Of a stretch of 64,000 nucleotides of DNA, positions 54,403 to 64,000 are shown piece by piece; the stretch's first letter is position 1; every line of letters starts with the position of its first letter. A program made the position numbers and the translations under genes. Below the pieces are notes generated by a model. The model had not been told where the DNA came from. It saw only the letters and a program-made list of their open reading frames with translations, and did no database searches. The DNA is from Catenaria anguillulae PL171 (taxonomy: Eukaryota > Blastocladiomycota > Blastocladiomycetes > Blastocladiales > Catenariaceae), in contig MCFL01000039.1 of NCBI GenBank assembly GCA_002102555.1, positions 62,001-126,000 on the forward strand, read 5' to 3'.

Positions 54403-54507
54403 TTGGTCCACTGGCATGAACCATCCGCCACATCCAATACACGTGTGCAAGTATTCCAGCAAGCTTGCGTCCATTCTCTACCTCGACCGCCACGAATGAT
54501 TACGACC

Positions 54508-56042
54508 TCATGTCTTGCATTGGTTCAAAGTCTCTGACCCGACGGTTGTTGTCCTCCCGCTATCCTCGAGCTCCAAATGCACCGCCAACCCCTTTTCAAG
54601 CTTGGACGTCAACACATCTGGCTTGGCACCAGATCCATGGTGAAGATGGTGACCTGAAGCCGATGCCGAAGGCATCTGATTTTGGCTCGTATTGCGACTC
54701 AAAGCACCCGACTTCTTCTTTGAAAGCGCCCTCTGTCGAATCGACTTGTAATCGTCCGTCTCTTGCACCTTGAACTCGCGGTACTGTTCGCGCTCAGGAA
54801 GCAGCCAAAGCAACGCAAACTCGAGAATCAAGACGGCAAAGCGCATGAGTGCCAACGAAGCCACGAGATTGGTGAGCAACGCCATAAAGTCGAACCTGCC
54901 GAGCTGGCCCTTTTGCACGAACACAACACGGATGCCGCGCCGGTTGCGGATTTGCAGTTGATTCGGTCCACCTGCGGCACCCTTGAATACGGGCTCAAGG
55001 ATCCGGGCCTCAGCGCCAGGGATATAGGAAACAGAGTAGTGGTACCCGAGCGCTGTCGAGTTTTCCGCCCGGTTCCCATACTGGATGGTGACAAGCAGCA
55101 CAAGCCCGCTTTCGCGAATCGACTCGTCTGGCCGGGCACTTGGCGAGAAGGAAAGCACGTCCAAGGACGAGATGTTTGCCGCACCCAGCAGCTCGCCCAC
55201 AGTCATGACGTCCCCGGGAACGGTTGGTGGTCGGCGAACCAAACGCGCGGTATCGCCCTGGACATCGGCCTTGACGACCTCGTCTGTTGTTGAATTGGCA
55301 AACCATGTGGGGACATACACACGTTGGGCGGTGCCGGCAGTGTCACGAAGCACACCAACCATGTCTCCTGTGCGTGAAATCATCGAGTTGGATTCGCCGC
55401 GGACAGTATGATCGACCATTATCTGTCCAGGGATGAGGATTGGTAAGTAGGTATAGATTGATATGAACGGTTGTCTGGCGCACACATAGACATACCGTGT
55501 ATCGCTCAATGTCTGCCACGTAATGTAACCTGCCGGCGCTCCTTGGCGCCAGTGGCATACAGCCGATAGACGTTGGGTTCATGGCATCGCAAGCATCCGA
55601 ATCGGCCGATGCAACTGTCGCATTGGTGATGGTCATGCGCGTGGTGATGAATGCGGCCGCATTCTGGTCAGCGACCGCGGGAAGAACCGACGAGGCATCG
55701 TAGTACAAGCATTGACCACTGAATGACCTCGCGCAATACTCGGGCGTTTCAATACTTGATGGAGGCAGGATGTGACGCGCACCGAACCTGCGCTCCCGCA
55801 AACAGTGAGAACAAATGCGGCGTGGTCCGATCCATGCAACAAACATATGTACCATTGGTAACATATTCCTTTTGCAGGTAGAGCTGGTCCTTGATGACAG
55901 AATATACAATGTAGACGCAAATGGCCACACAGCATGCGTAGTAGATCATGCCTAGGCGCCGGTCGCGAACCTGGACGACTTTCACTGTTTGGTAGCTGAG
56001 AAGTCCATCCCAATCGATTTTCGGCAGAGGCATGTTGGTCAA
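54508..56042 (-). CDS. P2X-type ATP-gated cation channel
   Basis: Exons 56042-55845, 55792-55496 and 55422-54508 join in phase and give 469 residues; the first intron (52 nt) has an alternative acceptor. P2X hallmarks are the cytoplasmic YQTVKVVQVRDRRLG (the Y-x-T-x-K motif) directly before helix 1 (MIYYACCVAICVYIVYSVI), then a cysteine-containing ectodomain (PEYCARSFSGQC, SDACDAMNPTSIGC). Next come DIERYTIMVDHTV, the NRRGIRVVFVQKGQLGRFDF segment preceding helix 2 (LLTNLVASLALMRFAVLILEF), and YREFKV where animal channels have YREKKY. Splicing at both introns restores family motifs. Two helices with a large loop fit a trimeric channel. P2X receptors occur in animals, Dictyostelium, some algae and basal fungi; in protists they sit on contractile vacuoles. 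Several ectodomain lysines that bind ATP are not obvious, so gating by ATP is untested. Confidence 0.85.
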
Positions 56043-56540
56043 GCTATTTCGGATTCAATTCTTGTTCGCTGAATATAGGAGTAAATGCCGCGAGTGACAA
56101 TGCTGCGGTAGGTAGTCACGACACGCTGATTGAGGATCTTGAATTGAACAACGAGGCAAAGGAAAGGGAAGGATGGATTTTGGGCCAAATAGTGGAAGGC
56201 TTAGCAGGCCACTTACTTTGAAGATTCTTCACCCAGTACTCCACGGCAAACTGATCTGTACTTGTTGGCAGTTCTTTTCTGAAAGACGTTTGCTCGCAGG
56301 AGATGCGCACAGGAGGGATTATCCTTCTGACTGCGAGACAGAGGTTCTTGAAGGTTCAATTAGGAACATGTATTGGTGAACGGAGACAACGCAGAAGGAG
56401 GCCGATGACAGAACGTGAAAGCAAAATGTTTCACGGACCGTTGAACAACATGCATCAACAAAGTCGAAATTGCGAGAACTACATCCAACGGGTATTCGCA
56501 GAAACAAAAAGCCACTGCGCCGCTAATCCGAAGCGCCTCC
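56043..56540. other. spacer between the P2X start and the Pkr1-like stop
   Basis: 498 nt containing the presumed P2X promoter and the 3' end of the upstream same-strand gene. Only short shadow frames are present. Confidence 0.5.
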
Positions 56541-57521
56541 TCACTCATCCGACTCGTCATCGCTGACACCCTCCTCAAACTCGACCACGCCCGAGCGATC
56601 CTCCTCTGGCGTCTCCCTACCATCCGCCTCGGCCTCCTGCTTTGCGACCAATTGCGCAATGCGCATCAAGGTCTCGCGCTCACTCTCAGGACTCGTACGC
56701 TCCTCCAAAAACCTTTCCCAGTCCTCCTTACCCTCGTCATCGTCAATGTCATCCTTATCCTCGCCCAAAATGTACTCGTCCTCGCCAATGGCCGCCGCAA
56801 GCTTAGTCACGGCCATCCACAGCAACGAGTTGACGCCAAACAGGAACCACACGTACTGGTTGCCTTGCTCGCCGTACGTGTAGATGGACAGGGCCAGCAG
56901 CGTCAGCACAAGCACGCCGAACCCAACGTGCATGATGCGCATGACGGGCGGCGGGGTCGTCGGCGTGGTCATGGCCGTCAGAAAGGCGTCAACGGTGGAT
57001 TCGGCGGCAGTCGTGGGTTCCGCGCGGAATTCTTGGCGATTTCAACCGAGGGAATCTGGAGACATGCGGTAAAGGGGCATATGTTAGGCTTGCAAAGAAA
57101 ATGCACAAGCGGCCGAATCAACGTACCGTAGCATCCAGCTGGCGGTCCCACGCAACTTCGGCCTCGGCGACCGCACCATCATCTTGTGAGTCCAGGCCTC
57201 AACACCAAACGTCTCGTCCACCACCGACGACGACGACGGCCGTTCTTCCTCGTCCTCGTCCTCATGTTCATCATCGGCATCCTCTTCTTGGTTCTCGTCC
57301 TCATCGTCGTGCTTCTTTTTCAATTTGTCAGCAGCATCCTTCTTTTTGGGCTTGCCCGCGACGGCAGGCGCATCCAGCCCAGAATCCAACCGCTGCACGG
57401 GCTTTTTCGCCTTGCCGCCCGAGGAATGGCGCCGGCGCAGGCCGCTGCCGGCTTCGTCGACCGACGCCAGCGCATCGTATGGGTTGGTTGAAAAGATGGT
57501 GCGTGGGGCGTGGGTGGCCAT
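56541..57521 (-). CDS. Pkr1-like ER membrane protein (V-ATPase assembly), frameshifted
   Basis: Exon 2 (57055-56541) codes a short N-terminal helix (ESTVDAFLTAMTTP), then TPPPVMRIMHVGFGVLVLTLL, ALSIYTYG and YVWFLFGVNSLLWMAVTKL, and an acidic tail. This two-helix core resembles fungal Pkr1, an ER factor for assembly of the V-ATPase V0 sector. Exon 1 (57521-57127) adds about 130 residues: NPYDALASVDEAG, a basic stretch and a long Asp/Glu run. The 71-nt intron has a GTACGT donor. Two frame breaks disturb the gene: near 57,196 (AWT against DSQDDGAVAEAE) and near 57,035 (EIAKN against FRAEPTTAAE). One extra base in a G-run and one in an A-run make both exons whole codons in phase (303 residues). 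Pkr1 identity is moderate; the extra N-terminus is unusual for the family. Confidence 0.55.
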
Positions 57522-58074
57522 GGTTTGTGGTAGGCAGGGATGGATCTGTTGTTTGTGGGAACAGGGGAGCGCGTCGCGATCTGTTCGTTGGTGAGCGATA
57601 ACCAGGCCAGATTGGCGATTCGAGTGAAGCATGGGGGCAGGGGAGCAAGGTGAGCGGCAAGAGACGAGTGGAAATCGTACGTTTCCAGAGTATCTGAATT
57701 GGTAGATATGAGTGATTGCTCAAAGTGGCAAAAGGACCCGTGAGAAAAATGTGAGAAAAATGGGACACGCTTCAACTTCGCAGACGGAGTATGTTTGTAA
57801 AAGTGGATCGGACGGTGGACTGGTTCGCCGATCCATGACTTCACACGGAAAAGTGTGCAAGCGCGGGACCAGGCCAAAAATGAAGCTGAGGTACATTTGC
57901 GCTTGAAGCATTGATGAGAACTAGGTAGGGCCAAGAAAGATGAGTGTAAATCACAAGCGATCAAACGGAGAACCAAAGGGCGGATGGGGAAGAGAGCAGA
58001 ACACACCACGGAAAGAGCCAAAAAAAAAGGCAATGCAAAACATGAGACAAAAACTTGCAAAAAAAACAAGATCC
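57522..58074. other. spacer between the Pkr1-like and UPF0662 genes
   Basis: 553 nt between the UPF0662 stop and the Pkr1-like start, both on the minus strand. A-rich patches near 58,020-58,068 lie just downstream of the UPF0662 stop, as expected for a 3' UTR. No gene recognised. Confidence 0.5.
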
Positions 58075-60052
58075 TCAATCCCACTCGACTTCTGCCTTGA
58101 GCTCATTGAGAATGTCGTAACACTAGACAAATGGGCAAAAAGAGCACGATCAGCGGGAAGACAAGACATTTGCTGGTGGTCGGAAGAACCAAGGACATAC
58201 CTCGCTCAACAAGGAATGCAGCACGCCCTGTCCGGCGGGGACTCCCGCCTCGCCCTCCACCACAAACTTGCCGTCAACACGCATGTCGTCTGTATGTACG
58301 AGGAAGCGAGAGCTTGATCAAGATCATGGCGAGGAAGAAACATGGACGGCCGTGAGCGTACCGAATGACTTGAGCTTGAGCTGGAACGGGTACAGCTCTT
58401 GCGGTGCAAACGGACCGCCTAATCGTCGGAGCTCGACAAGGCATTTTCGGACGGCGATCACTGCGCACGATTTCAAACAAGGGTCAGAAACGACACTGAA
58501 CGAACAAAAACATGGCCAAGGACTGAACGTACAATGGTGATGGATGTGCATCAAAGCCGGGTCCACTGGCTCAATGGTTGCTTGCAATTTCGTGATGTGG
58601 CAATGACACTTGTGCAACAAGTAATGCAACGAAGCCTGTCCCGCCGGTGGCGGCCCGATATCCGGGGTGGACGGGCAGACACGGGAGCTGGTGACGCAGC
58701 CGCCGACCCGGGCGCGGGTGGTACGTGGACGGTCCCGTTGGCGGTTGCCGATGGCGGCAAGTGCGAAATGGTATTGGGATCTACGAGCTCGGGCGGCGTT
58801 GTTGGTGCCTTTGCTGGCTGTGCAGTCAAGGCGGGGGATGCGGCCGCACTGGTGGCCCCACTTCCCGTTGCTGATCCGCCGCCTGCACCAGCGCCACCCC
58901 CGCTGGACGTGGCCATGCCCTCGCTCGAGCTCGGCGGGCTCAGTTGCAGGCCGGCCAGTGCGCCCGACAGCTGGACGACGCCCGGTATGGGCACGGGATA
59001 AAACACACCGTTGACCAAGCTGCCTCGATCTTTGCGAGCGCTCTCTCGTACGGATACAAATCCTGAGGGCGGACCTCCCACCTGTGCTCGACGAGATCGG
59101 CCAGGCGCCGAGACATGGTGGCTAGGGGTCGTAGAGTGGGATCAAGTCAGGGGCGACCTTGTCCTTTTTGTTGCACAAGTCGGTGATGAGCTCGTAGCAG
59201 TGTTCCATGATAGCCACGACGAGTTGCTGGCCGCGCAGGGCACGGTCTGTGCCCGGAGCGCGGAACTCGCCATTGACACGTTGTTGGTCGAGGGCAACAA
59301 GGCGTTGTTGGACGGCGAGAATGGCGTTGTGGAGGGTGCAGGGAGTGCGGCGAGGGCATGAAGTTCCTTTTGGATGGAAATGACTTGCTCGTGGATGGGC
59401 AGCAGTTGGTCCTCGAGCGTGTCAATGAGGACAACAAGTGTGTTGGCGAGGCGGTAGCCATAGTTGAGTTTGGCAAACAGAATGCCCTGCCCTTGGGAAT
59501 GCCCGGGTGGCCCGGAATGAGAAACTTGCCGTCACGAACGTGGGCCAGCTCAATCTCTCGCAATCTGCGCTGGTACACGTGAATGTCTTCGAGGGTAAAG
59601 CAAGCGTCCACCTTCATGTCCTCGAGCGCGTTTTGAATGGCAATCAGCTGCGTGTAAATCGGGAGCATGGAGGGGGCCACTTTGTCTGCCTGGGCAAAGA
59701 GCTCGAGCACGAGCTGGTGGGTCGTATCAAAGAGGGCATCGAGTGCGTTGCGGGGCGAGTTGCTGGCGGAATTGCCGTTCGGGTCGGTGGCGGACCCCGC
59801 CGAGGATGCGACCGAGTGGGATTCGGCATCGTGGTCCGAGCCAATGGCGCCGATTTCGTCGTCCGAGACGCCGCGGAGTTCTGCGAGCTGCTCAGCGAGC
59901 GACGAGACCTTGTCTGAGATTTCGGCGAGCTCGGCGAGGGTGAAGGATTGGCCCTTTTTCAGGGTGAGCAGCGCGACCTTGCACGGGTAGAGCTTGTTGT
60001 AGATGGACAGCTCGTCCGGAGGCAGGTTCTTGAGGTTGATCACTTGGGGCAT
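58075..60052 (-). CDS. UPF0662 (DUF2408) two-repeat helical protein, five frame breaks
   Basis: Four exons (60052-58533, 58460-58362, 58289-58201, 58122-58075; introns 72, 72 and 78 nt). The two halves repeat one fold: LPIYTQLIAIQNALEDMK, HVYQRRLREIELAHV and RDGKFLIPGHPGIPKGQGIL in the first, and ELYPFQLKLKSF joined to DDMRVDGKFVVEGEAGVP and GQGVLHSLLSECYDIL in the second. This matches fungal UPF0662 proteins such as yeast YPL260W, which have two DUF2408 copies; their function is poorly known. The reading frame breaks near 59,490, 59,340, 59,123, 59,018 and 58,670. At every point one extra base in a short G, C or T run restores family-like sequence, and five additions make all exon phases agree (586 residues). 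Either consensus errors or a very young pseudogene. The family call rests on the repeated GKF...GQ pattern. Confidence 0.68.
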
Positions 60053-60369
60053 GTTGGTGTTCGGAATGGGCGTTGGATTGCACTGGGTGGTGGCTATCGT
60101 ACATGGCACGGGTCGGCCAATAACGTCGGCGACACATTTGATTTATGTTAACGTTAACGTCAACCTTATAAGGTTCTTTGGAAAGTGCCGATCCGTTGAC
60201 ACATTGCAGGTGAGGCGTGGGCTTCCGATCCACTTCCGATCTCTCCACTTGTGTTGAACTTGGCTTGGGCCTAAGCTCTTCGAAGCTTCAGGCCAACATC
60301 CTGTCAAAATGGCCAATGTATTGCCTGTCTCTGATTCAAATTCACTCGACGCATTCCTCCACTACCACA
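60053..60369. promoter_or_regulatory. bidirectional promoter UPF0662/NKAP with two adjacent palindromes
   Basis: The 317-nt spacer between the divergent UPF0662 and NKAP start codons contains a perfect 12-bp palindrome GTTAACGTTAAC (60,147-60,158). Three bases later comes a perfect 14-bp palindrome AACCTTATAAGGTT (60,162-60,175), whose centre is TTATAA. They lie about 100 nt from the UPF0662 start and 200 nt from the NKAP start. A symmetric element between divergent genes could set transcription in both directions. Sequences are read directly; function is inferred. Confidence 0.5.
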
Positions 60370-61761
60370 ATGCCACGCAGCCCAAGCCCTCGCCCGCGCT
60401 CCGACCGCCGTTCCTCCAGGCGCAGCCGCAGCCCACGCCCTTCCAAGACAGACCAACCTCTCGAACGCACCCGCACCCGCACCCGCACCCGCCGCCACCG
60501 GTCCCCTTCCAAATCCCGGTCACGGTCACGGTCCCGCTCGCGCTCACCGTCCCACGACCGCCGCGACCGCTACAACCGCGACAACTACCGTTCCACGCGA
60601 GATCGGGATCGGGATCGGGGCCGCGACCGTGACCGCGGTGAAACGTACACGGACGAATTCGGCCGCTCACGCCCGCGCACTTGCAGGTCACGATCGCGAT
60701 CGCGATCGCGGTCGCGGTCCCGTTCTCCTCGGCCGTCGCCGCGTCCCTCTGCCCGTTCGGACCGCGACTCGTTTCTCCAAGACTTTCTGGGTGGTCGTCG
60801 TCCACAACGGCCTGTTGATGCCAACGATTGGAACACTCGCCGTGAATTTGACAATGCGCCGCCCTTGCGTGGCCGCAGTCGGTCGCCCGTGCATGTGCGT
60901 CCGCGTCCGGGCGAAACCGAGCTCGATGCACGCGTGCGGTATCGCAACGAAACCACCTTGACGCCCACATTGTGGCCGCCGTCACCCAAGTTGCATGATG
61001 AAGTGGATTCGGATGACGATCCGTTTGGGAAAAAGAAACGCAAGAAGGTGCCCAAGTTGGGAGGCGGATCAGACAGTGAGGAGGAAGAAAGTCGGAGGAG
61101 TCGGAAGAAGAGGAAAAAAGATAGGGATGAGAGGAAGCGGGACAAGAAGAGTAAAAAGAGTAAAAAGGACAAGCGCAGCAGTCGGCGGAGAGCAAGGAGC
61201 GACAGCGATGCCGAGTCGGAAAGCGATGCGAGTGACGATGGGTTCGAGTTTCGCGAAAAGTCGGCCGCAGCTGCAGCAGACTCGTCATCGAGTTCCCGCG
61301 GCCGCCACCGTGACCGGTCCGAGCGTGCGAGGTCAAGCTCGTCCGCAGCTGCGGAATCAAGCGACAACAATGACGACGATGTCATTGGCCCAACACTCCC
61401 GACCTCGGCCGGCGCCAAGGCCCTCGACACGCGTTCTTACGGCAAGGCCCTGCTCGCAGGTGAAGGCTCGGCCATGGCTGCGTTTGTTCAAGAGGGCAAG
61501 CGCATTCCGCGCCGCGGAGAGATTGGTCTCAAGGGCGAAAAGATTGAAGAGTATGAGGCGGTCGGCTACGTCATGAGTGGGTCCAGGCATCAGCGCATGA
61601 ATGCTGTCCGGTTGCGGAAGGAGAATCAGGTCATTTCCGCAGAGGAGCGACGCAAGTTGCTGTTGATGAAAGCAGAGGAAAAGACAAAGAAGGAAGCCGT
61701 GATTATGAGCGATTTCAAGGAGTTGGTGGATCGCAAGATCAAGAAGGCGCACGCAGGATGA
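60370..61761 (+). CDS. NKAP: NKAP family RS-rich splicing/nuclear protein
   Basis: Intronless, 463 residues, starting MPRSPSPRPRSDRR at the first ATG after the leader in this frame. The N-terminal half is an RS/RD-repeat region (SRSRSRSRSRSPS, RDRDRDRGRDRDRG), then acidic-basic blocks (KKSKKSKKDKRSSRRRARSD). The conserved C-terminal NKAP/SynMuv-C domain (about 365-463) is nearly canonical: DVIGPTLP, LDTRSYGKALLAGEGSAMAA, VQEGKRIPRRGEIGL, EKIEEYEAVGYVMSGSRHQR, MNAVRLRKENQVISAEE and SDFKELVDRK. NKAP proteins bind RNA and spliceosomal components and, in animals, also act in Notch and NF-kB signalling. Here a nuclear splicing role is expected. The RS region has strongly biased, repetitive codons, but the frame is open throughout. 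Confidence 0.95.
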   Translation: MPRSPSPRPRSDRRSSRRSRSPRPSKTDQPLERTRTRTRTRRHRSPSKSRSRSRSRSRSPSHDRRDRYNRDNYRSTRDRDRDRGRDRDRGETYTDEFGRSRPRTCRSRSRSRSRSRSRSPRPSPRPSARSDRDSFLQDFLGGRRPQRPVDANDWNTRREFDNAPPLRGRSRSPVHVRPRPGETELDARVRYRNETTLTPTLWPPSPKLHDEVDSDDDPFGKKKRKKVPKLGGGSDSEEEESRRSRKKRKKDRDERKRDKKSKKSKKDKRSSRRRARSDSDAESESDASDDGFEFREKSAAAAADSSSSSRGRHRDRSERARSSSSAAAESSDNNDDDVIGPTLPTSAGAKALDTRSYGKALLAGEGSAMAAFVQEGKRIPRRGEIGLKGEKIEEYEAVGYVMSGSRHQRMNAVRLRKENQVISAEERRKLLLMKAEEKTKKEAVIMSDFKELVDRKIKKAHAG

Positions 61762-61921
61762 TTGATTGATGATTTTGTGGAATCAAGTGTCGGTCCCGCC
61801 CAACCAATGATCAATGAATGAGCATCGCATTATATTCTTCCATCCTATGACATAGATCGTGCCAAAATGCAACGAGGCCAACCGCCTCGTAGAGATGAAT
61901 CCGATGGAGCGACAACGCTCC
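61762..61921. terminator. convergent 3' region of NKAP and the Nudix gene
   Basis: 160 nt between two converging stop codons, so it should carry both polyadenylation signals. No canonical AATAAA was seen; TATATTCTT-like AT-rich sequence occurs near 61,830. Confidence 0.35.
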
Positions 61922-62975
61922 TCACAACCGTGCATTCAAATTCGATTCCTTCCATAGCCTTACCATGGCCACTGAGTCTGCCTGCCCCGGAGCCATCCAC
62001 TCAAAATCCGGCCGACAATCCAACGCAATCATGGCCTGGATAGCATGCTCAAGTCAGCCGCAGCATGGAGCACGGAGCCATGAAAAAAAAAAAAAAAAGA
62101 CAGCAGCATACCAAGTAAATTGCAAACCCGCCCGTTAGACCCCACACCCGAAACGTGCCTGCGCCCTCCTTATCCCGAGCGCTGCCCTCCTCGACCGCCT
62201 CCTGGCTCGGCCACGCATACATGAACTCGTGGAACCGCCACTTTGTCCCGAGCCATTGCATGTCAAAACTCGAATGCTCTGGCCCGTCTCGTACAAGCAT
62301 GATGAGTGGGACCGCAAAAATGGCCTCGACCTCATCCGGATTGGGCTCGAGATATTGCACGATAAAGGTTTCGGCATCGATAGTGCCTTCAAGGTGTGGG
62401 TACAGGTGGGCAACGACCGGGTACACGAGAGAGTTGATGCGCGAGACGTTGGGCGGGAGAGTCGTCAGGTAATGCACGTGGGCGGGGTCGAGGCCAATTT
62501 CTTCGTTGGCTTCACGGATGGCAGTGGCAATAATTGAATCGTCCGTCGAGTCCCATTTTCCTGGAGAGGGAAAGCATCACAGTTCGTCACAGCGAATCGG
62601 GCGGCAAAAAAAAGTTGAGGGCGGCCGCAACATATGTACCACCGGGAAAGGCAACCTCTCCTGCTGAAAGCGGAAAGGCACGGGCGGCGCTGTCAGCAAG
62701 TTTCAGCTGTCTCTCTTGCGACGGATCAGAGCTCGCTCGCTCCGACGACGTGCCAACATACAATGTGACCGTAACTTGGACGACCGCTGCGTCATGATGA
62801 GCGTCAGCCCGCGCTTCTTGCAATGAAACAGGCCCGCCAGCACACCGGCCTTGTTGGGCCGGTTGAAGTTGTCGAGTGTGGGCGGGAAACGCGTGAGCTG
62901 ACGGACAGCTTCTTGGACCTCGGTGAGGGTTGCCGGGTTGTGCGCCGGTGGGCGGCGGTCGCGAGGCATGTACAT
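61922..62975 (-). CDS. CoA-type Nudix hydrolase (NUDT7/8, Pcd1-like)
   Basis: Four exons (62975-62762, 62663-62640, 62560-62112, 62035-61922) with introns of 98, 79 and 76 nt, all phase-consistent, give 266 residues. Exon 2 is only 24 nt but supplies GEVAFPG, so splicing restores the CoA-pyrophosphatase signature: LIMTQRSSKLRSHS then GEVAFPGGKWDSTDD. The Nudix box follows (GG..IIATAIREANEEIGL, fitting Gx5Ex7REUxEExGU). Next come LTTLPPNVSRINSLVYPVVA and EVEAIFAVPL, typical of the UPF0035 subgroup. Exon 4 gives the C-terminus (AMIALDCRPDFEW). Such enzymes cleave CoA and acyl-CoA to 3',5'-ADP and 4'-phosphopantetheine derivatives, in peroxisomes or mitochondria; no clear peroxisomal tripeptide ends this protein (ARL is at best a weak PTS1). 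An in-frame second ATG is two codons downstream of the chosen start. Confidence 0.9.
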
Positions 62976-64000
62976 GATGTGTAAAGGAAGTGGGCAATGG
63001 CGGAGATTGCTCGAGCTTCGGGATTTATCATACATGGCAGCTCGAAGGAGCATCATCAAGCCGCACACGCAGCTGCTGTTGCAACCAGCAAACTTGAACG
63101 TCTCTTTCGAAGAACCCTCTCACTACGAACGCCATACATATTACCGCTTCCGGAACTGACTGCATGCCGTGATTCAACATGCACGAAACAATAAAAGTGC
63201 ACCCGAATACTTGAAGTTTTGCCGAGGTTACTGACATACTTGTGTATCTTGAGCGCAACAACAGATGCCCCATTCTTCCCATGAAAAGAACGTGTTTTAG
63301 ATTTCGACATTCAGGGAAGGTGATGGAAAACAGCAATCGTTGTTGTCCCAACTTTATGGGGAGACAGTCCGGTATTGCTACCTGTCTGGGACGACTTGAC
63401 TTGTCTCGAGGGGAGTCAGTTTGACCCTCTCTGGGTGAGTCTTCTCTCACTCTACTCGGGAAATCTTGGTGTGATAAGTAAAGCACTGACTTGCTGATTC
63501 ATGCATGGTAATGGCATGTCGGCGGTCTGCTTGTACAAATTTCCTATCCCATAAAGATTTGAATTCTGGTGTGCACCTGTTTGCTCCTCAGCATCTGCAG
63601 GTAGTGTTCCCATTGGCTCATTGCCGCCTCCACGGCTCCTCAGCAAGGCTCATCGCCACGACCCGTGTACTCATCAGTCTCATTCACATTGAATCCATCC
63701 ATGCATCCATGAATGGCGAGGTCTCCACTCCTCCTCACACAATGGGAGGTATCGTATTTGGTACCAAGCGTCTCGATCGTCTTATTGTAAGGGACGAGGC
63801 GGTTGGTTGGCAAGGCCGAATGCATTGACTGAAAGATACTAGAAAAGGTTGAATGTATGTTGTCTTGCAAAGAGAAGAATCACAAAAGGTGATTGACCAA
63901 GGTGATCGAACTTTGATTTCTTATGACCAAGGCGACGTATCCGCAGAGTCATGAGTTTCTCGAGGCGGTATGTACAGACCCACCTCAAACTCATTCAACG
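62976..64000. other. 5' flank of the Nudix gene and window end
   Basis: The first part should hold the Nudix promoter. The remaining 900 nt show only short, overlapping frames on both strands without protein-like motifs, RNA genes or repeats. Confidence 0.5.

Noticed and set aside
56986-57521. Exon 1 of the Pkr1-like gene as a separate gene ending just before the two-helix protein
   Set aside because: The alternative stop would lie about 7 nt before the next ATG, implausible in a eukaryote. Two one-base additions give one phase-consistent gene.
1-64000. tRNA, rRNA, riboswitches or transposon terminal repeats
   Set aside because: None was recognised by eye on either strand. A covariance-model search (tRNAscan, Rfam) and a repeat finder would be decisive and could reveal short ones I missed.

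Overview
The window looks like nuclear DNA of a flagellated (zoosporic) early-diverging fungus, most likely Blastocladiomycota (Allomyces/Catenaria type). Three things point there. Fungal genes are present (an SSK1-type HOG-pathway regulator, an Axl2-like cadherin-fold membrane protein, UPF0662/DUF2408). Genes normally lost with the flagellum or in Dikarya are also present (a CATIP-like ciliogenesis protein and a P2X ATP-gated channel). The DNA is GC-rich, with short GT-AG introns of about 48-185 nt and mostly GTACGT/GTATGT-like donors. The taxon is inferred, not proven. No tRNA, rRNA, CRISPR array or autonomous transposon was found.

Layout. 0-13 kb: tail of a secreted YcnI/DUF1775 protein; a four-exon C2H2 zinc-finger regulator (-); GID4, substrate receptor of the GID/CTLH ubiquitin ligase (-); a large Axl2-like cadherin/Ig-fold membrane protein (+). 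13-26.5 kb: gene-poor and decayed. It holds a small unknown gene, an inverted pair of related membrane/coiled-coil genes (16.9-18.0 kb + and 22.3-24.5 kb -) built on a 21-residue repeat, and a doubtful single-pass membrane protein between them. 26.5-45.7 kb: SEC20 SNARE, a kynurenine/aminoadipate aminotransferase, a CATIP-like ciliary protein head-to-head with a coiled-coil protein carrying a degenerate kinesin motor, an SSK1-type response regulator with a degenerate histidine-kinase N-terminus, and an F-box-like protein. 45.7-51.2 kb: three tandem copies of an unrecognised seven-helix membrane protein; only the third is open. 51.4-63 kb: SOF1/DCAF13, UBA4/MOCS3, P2X, a Pkr1-like protein, a UPF0662 protein, NKAP and a CoA-type Nudix hydrolase, compactly arranged in head-to-head and tail-to-tail pairs.

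Functional themes: housekeeping (rRNA processing, tRNA thiolation, splicing, ER retrograde traffic, V-ATPase assembly), signalling (HOG pathway, P2X, seven-helix proteins) and motility (CATIP-like, pseudokinesin). A recurring feature is single-base frameshifts in otherwise well-conserved genes. In the Pkr1-like gene, the UPF0662 gene and parts of the seven-helix copies, nearly every shift is repaired by adding one base to a short homopolymer. That pattern suggests consensus indel errors, although true decay cannot be excluded. Exon limits were placed by hand from splice signals, reading-frame phase and family conservation.
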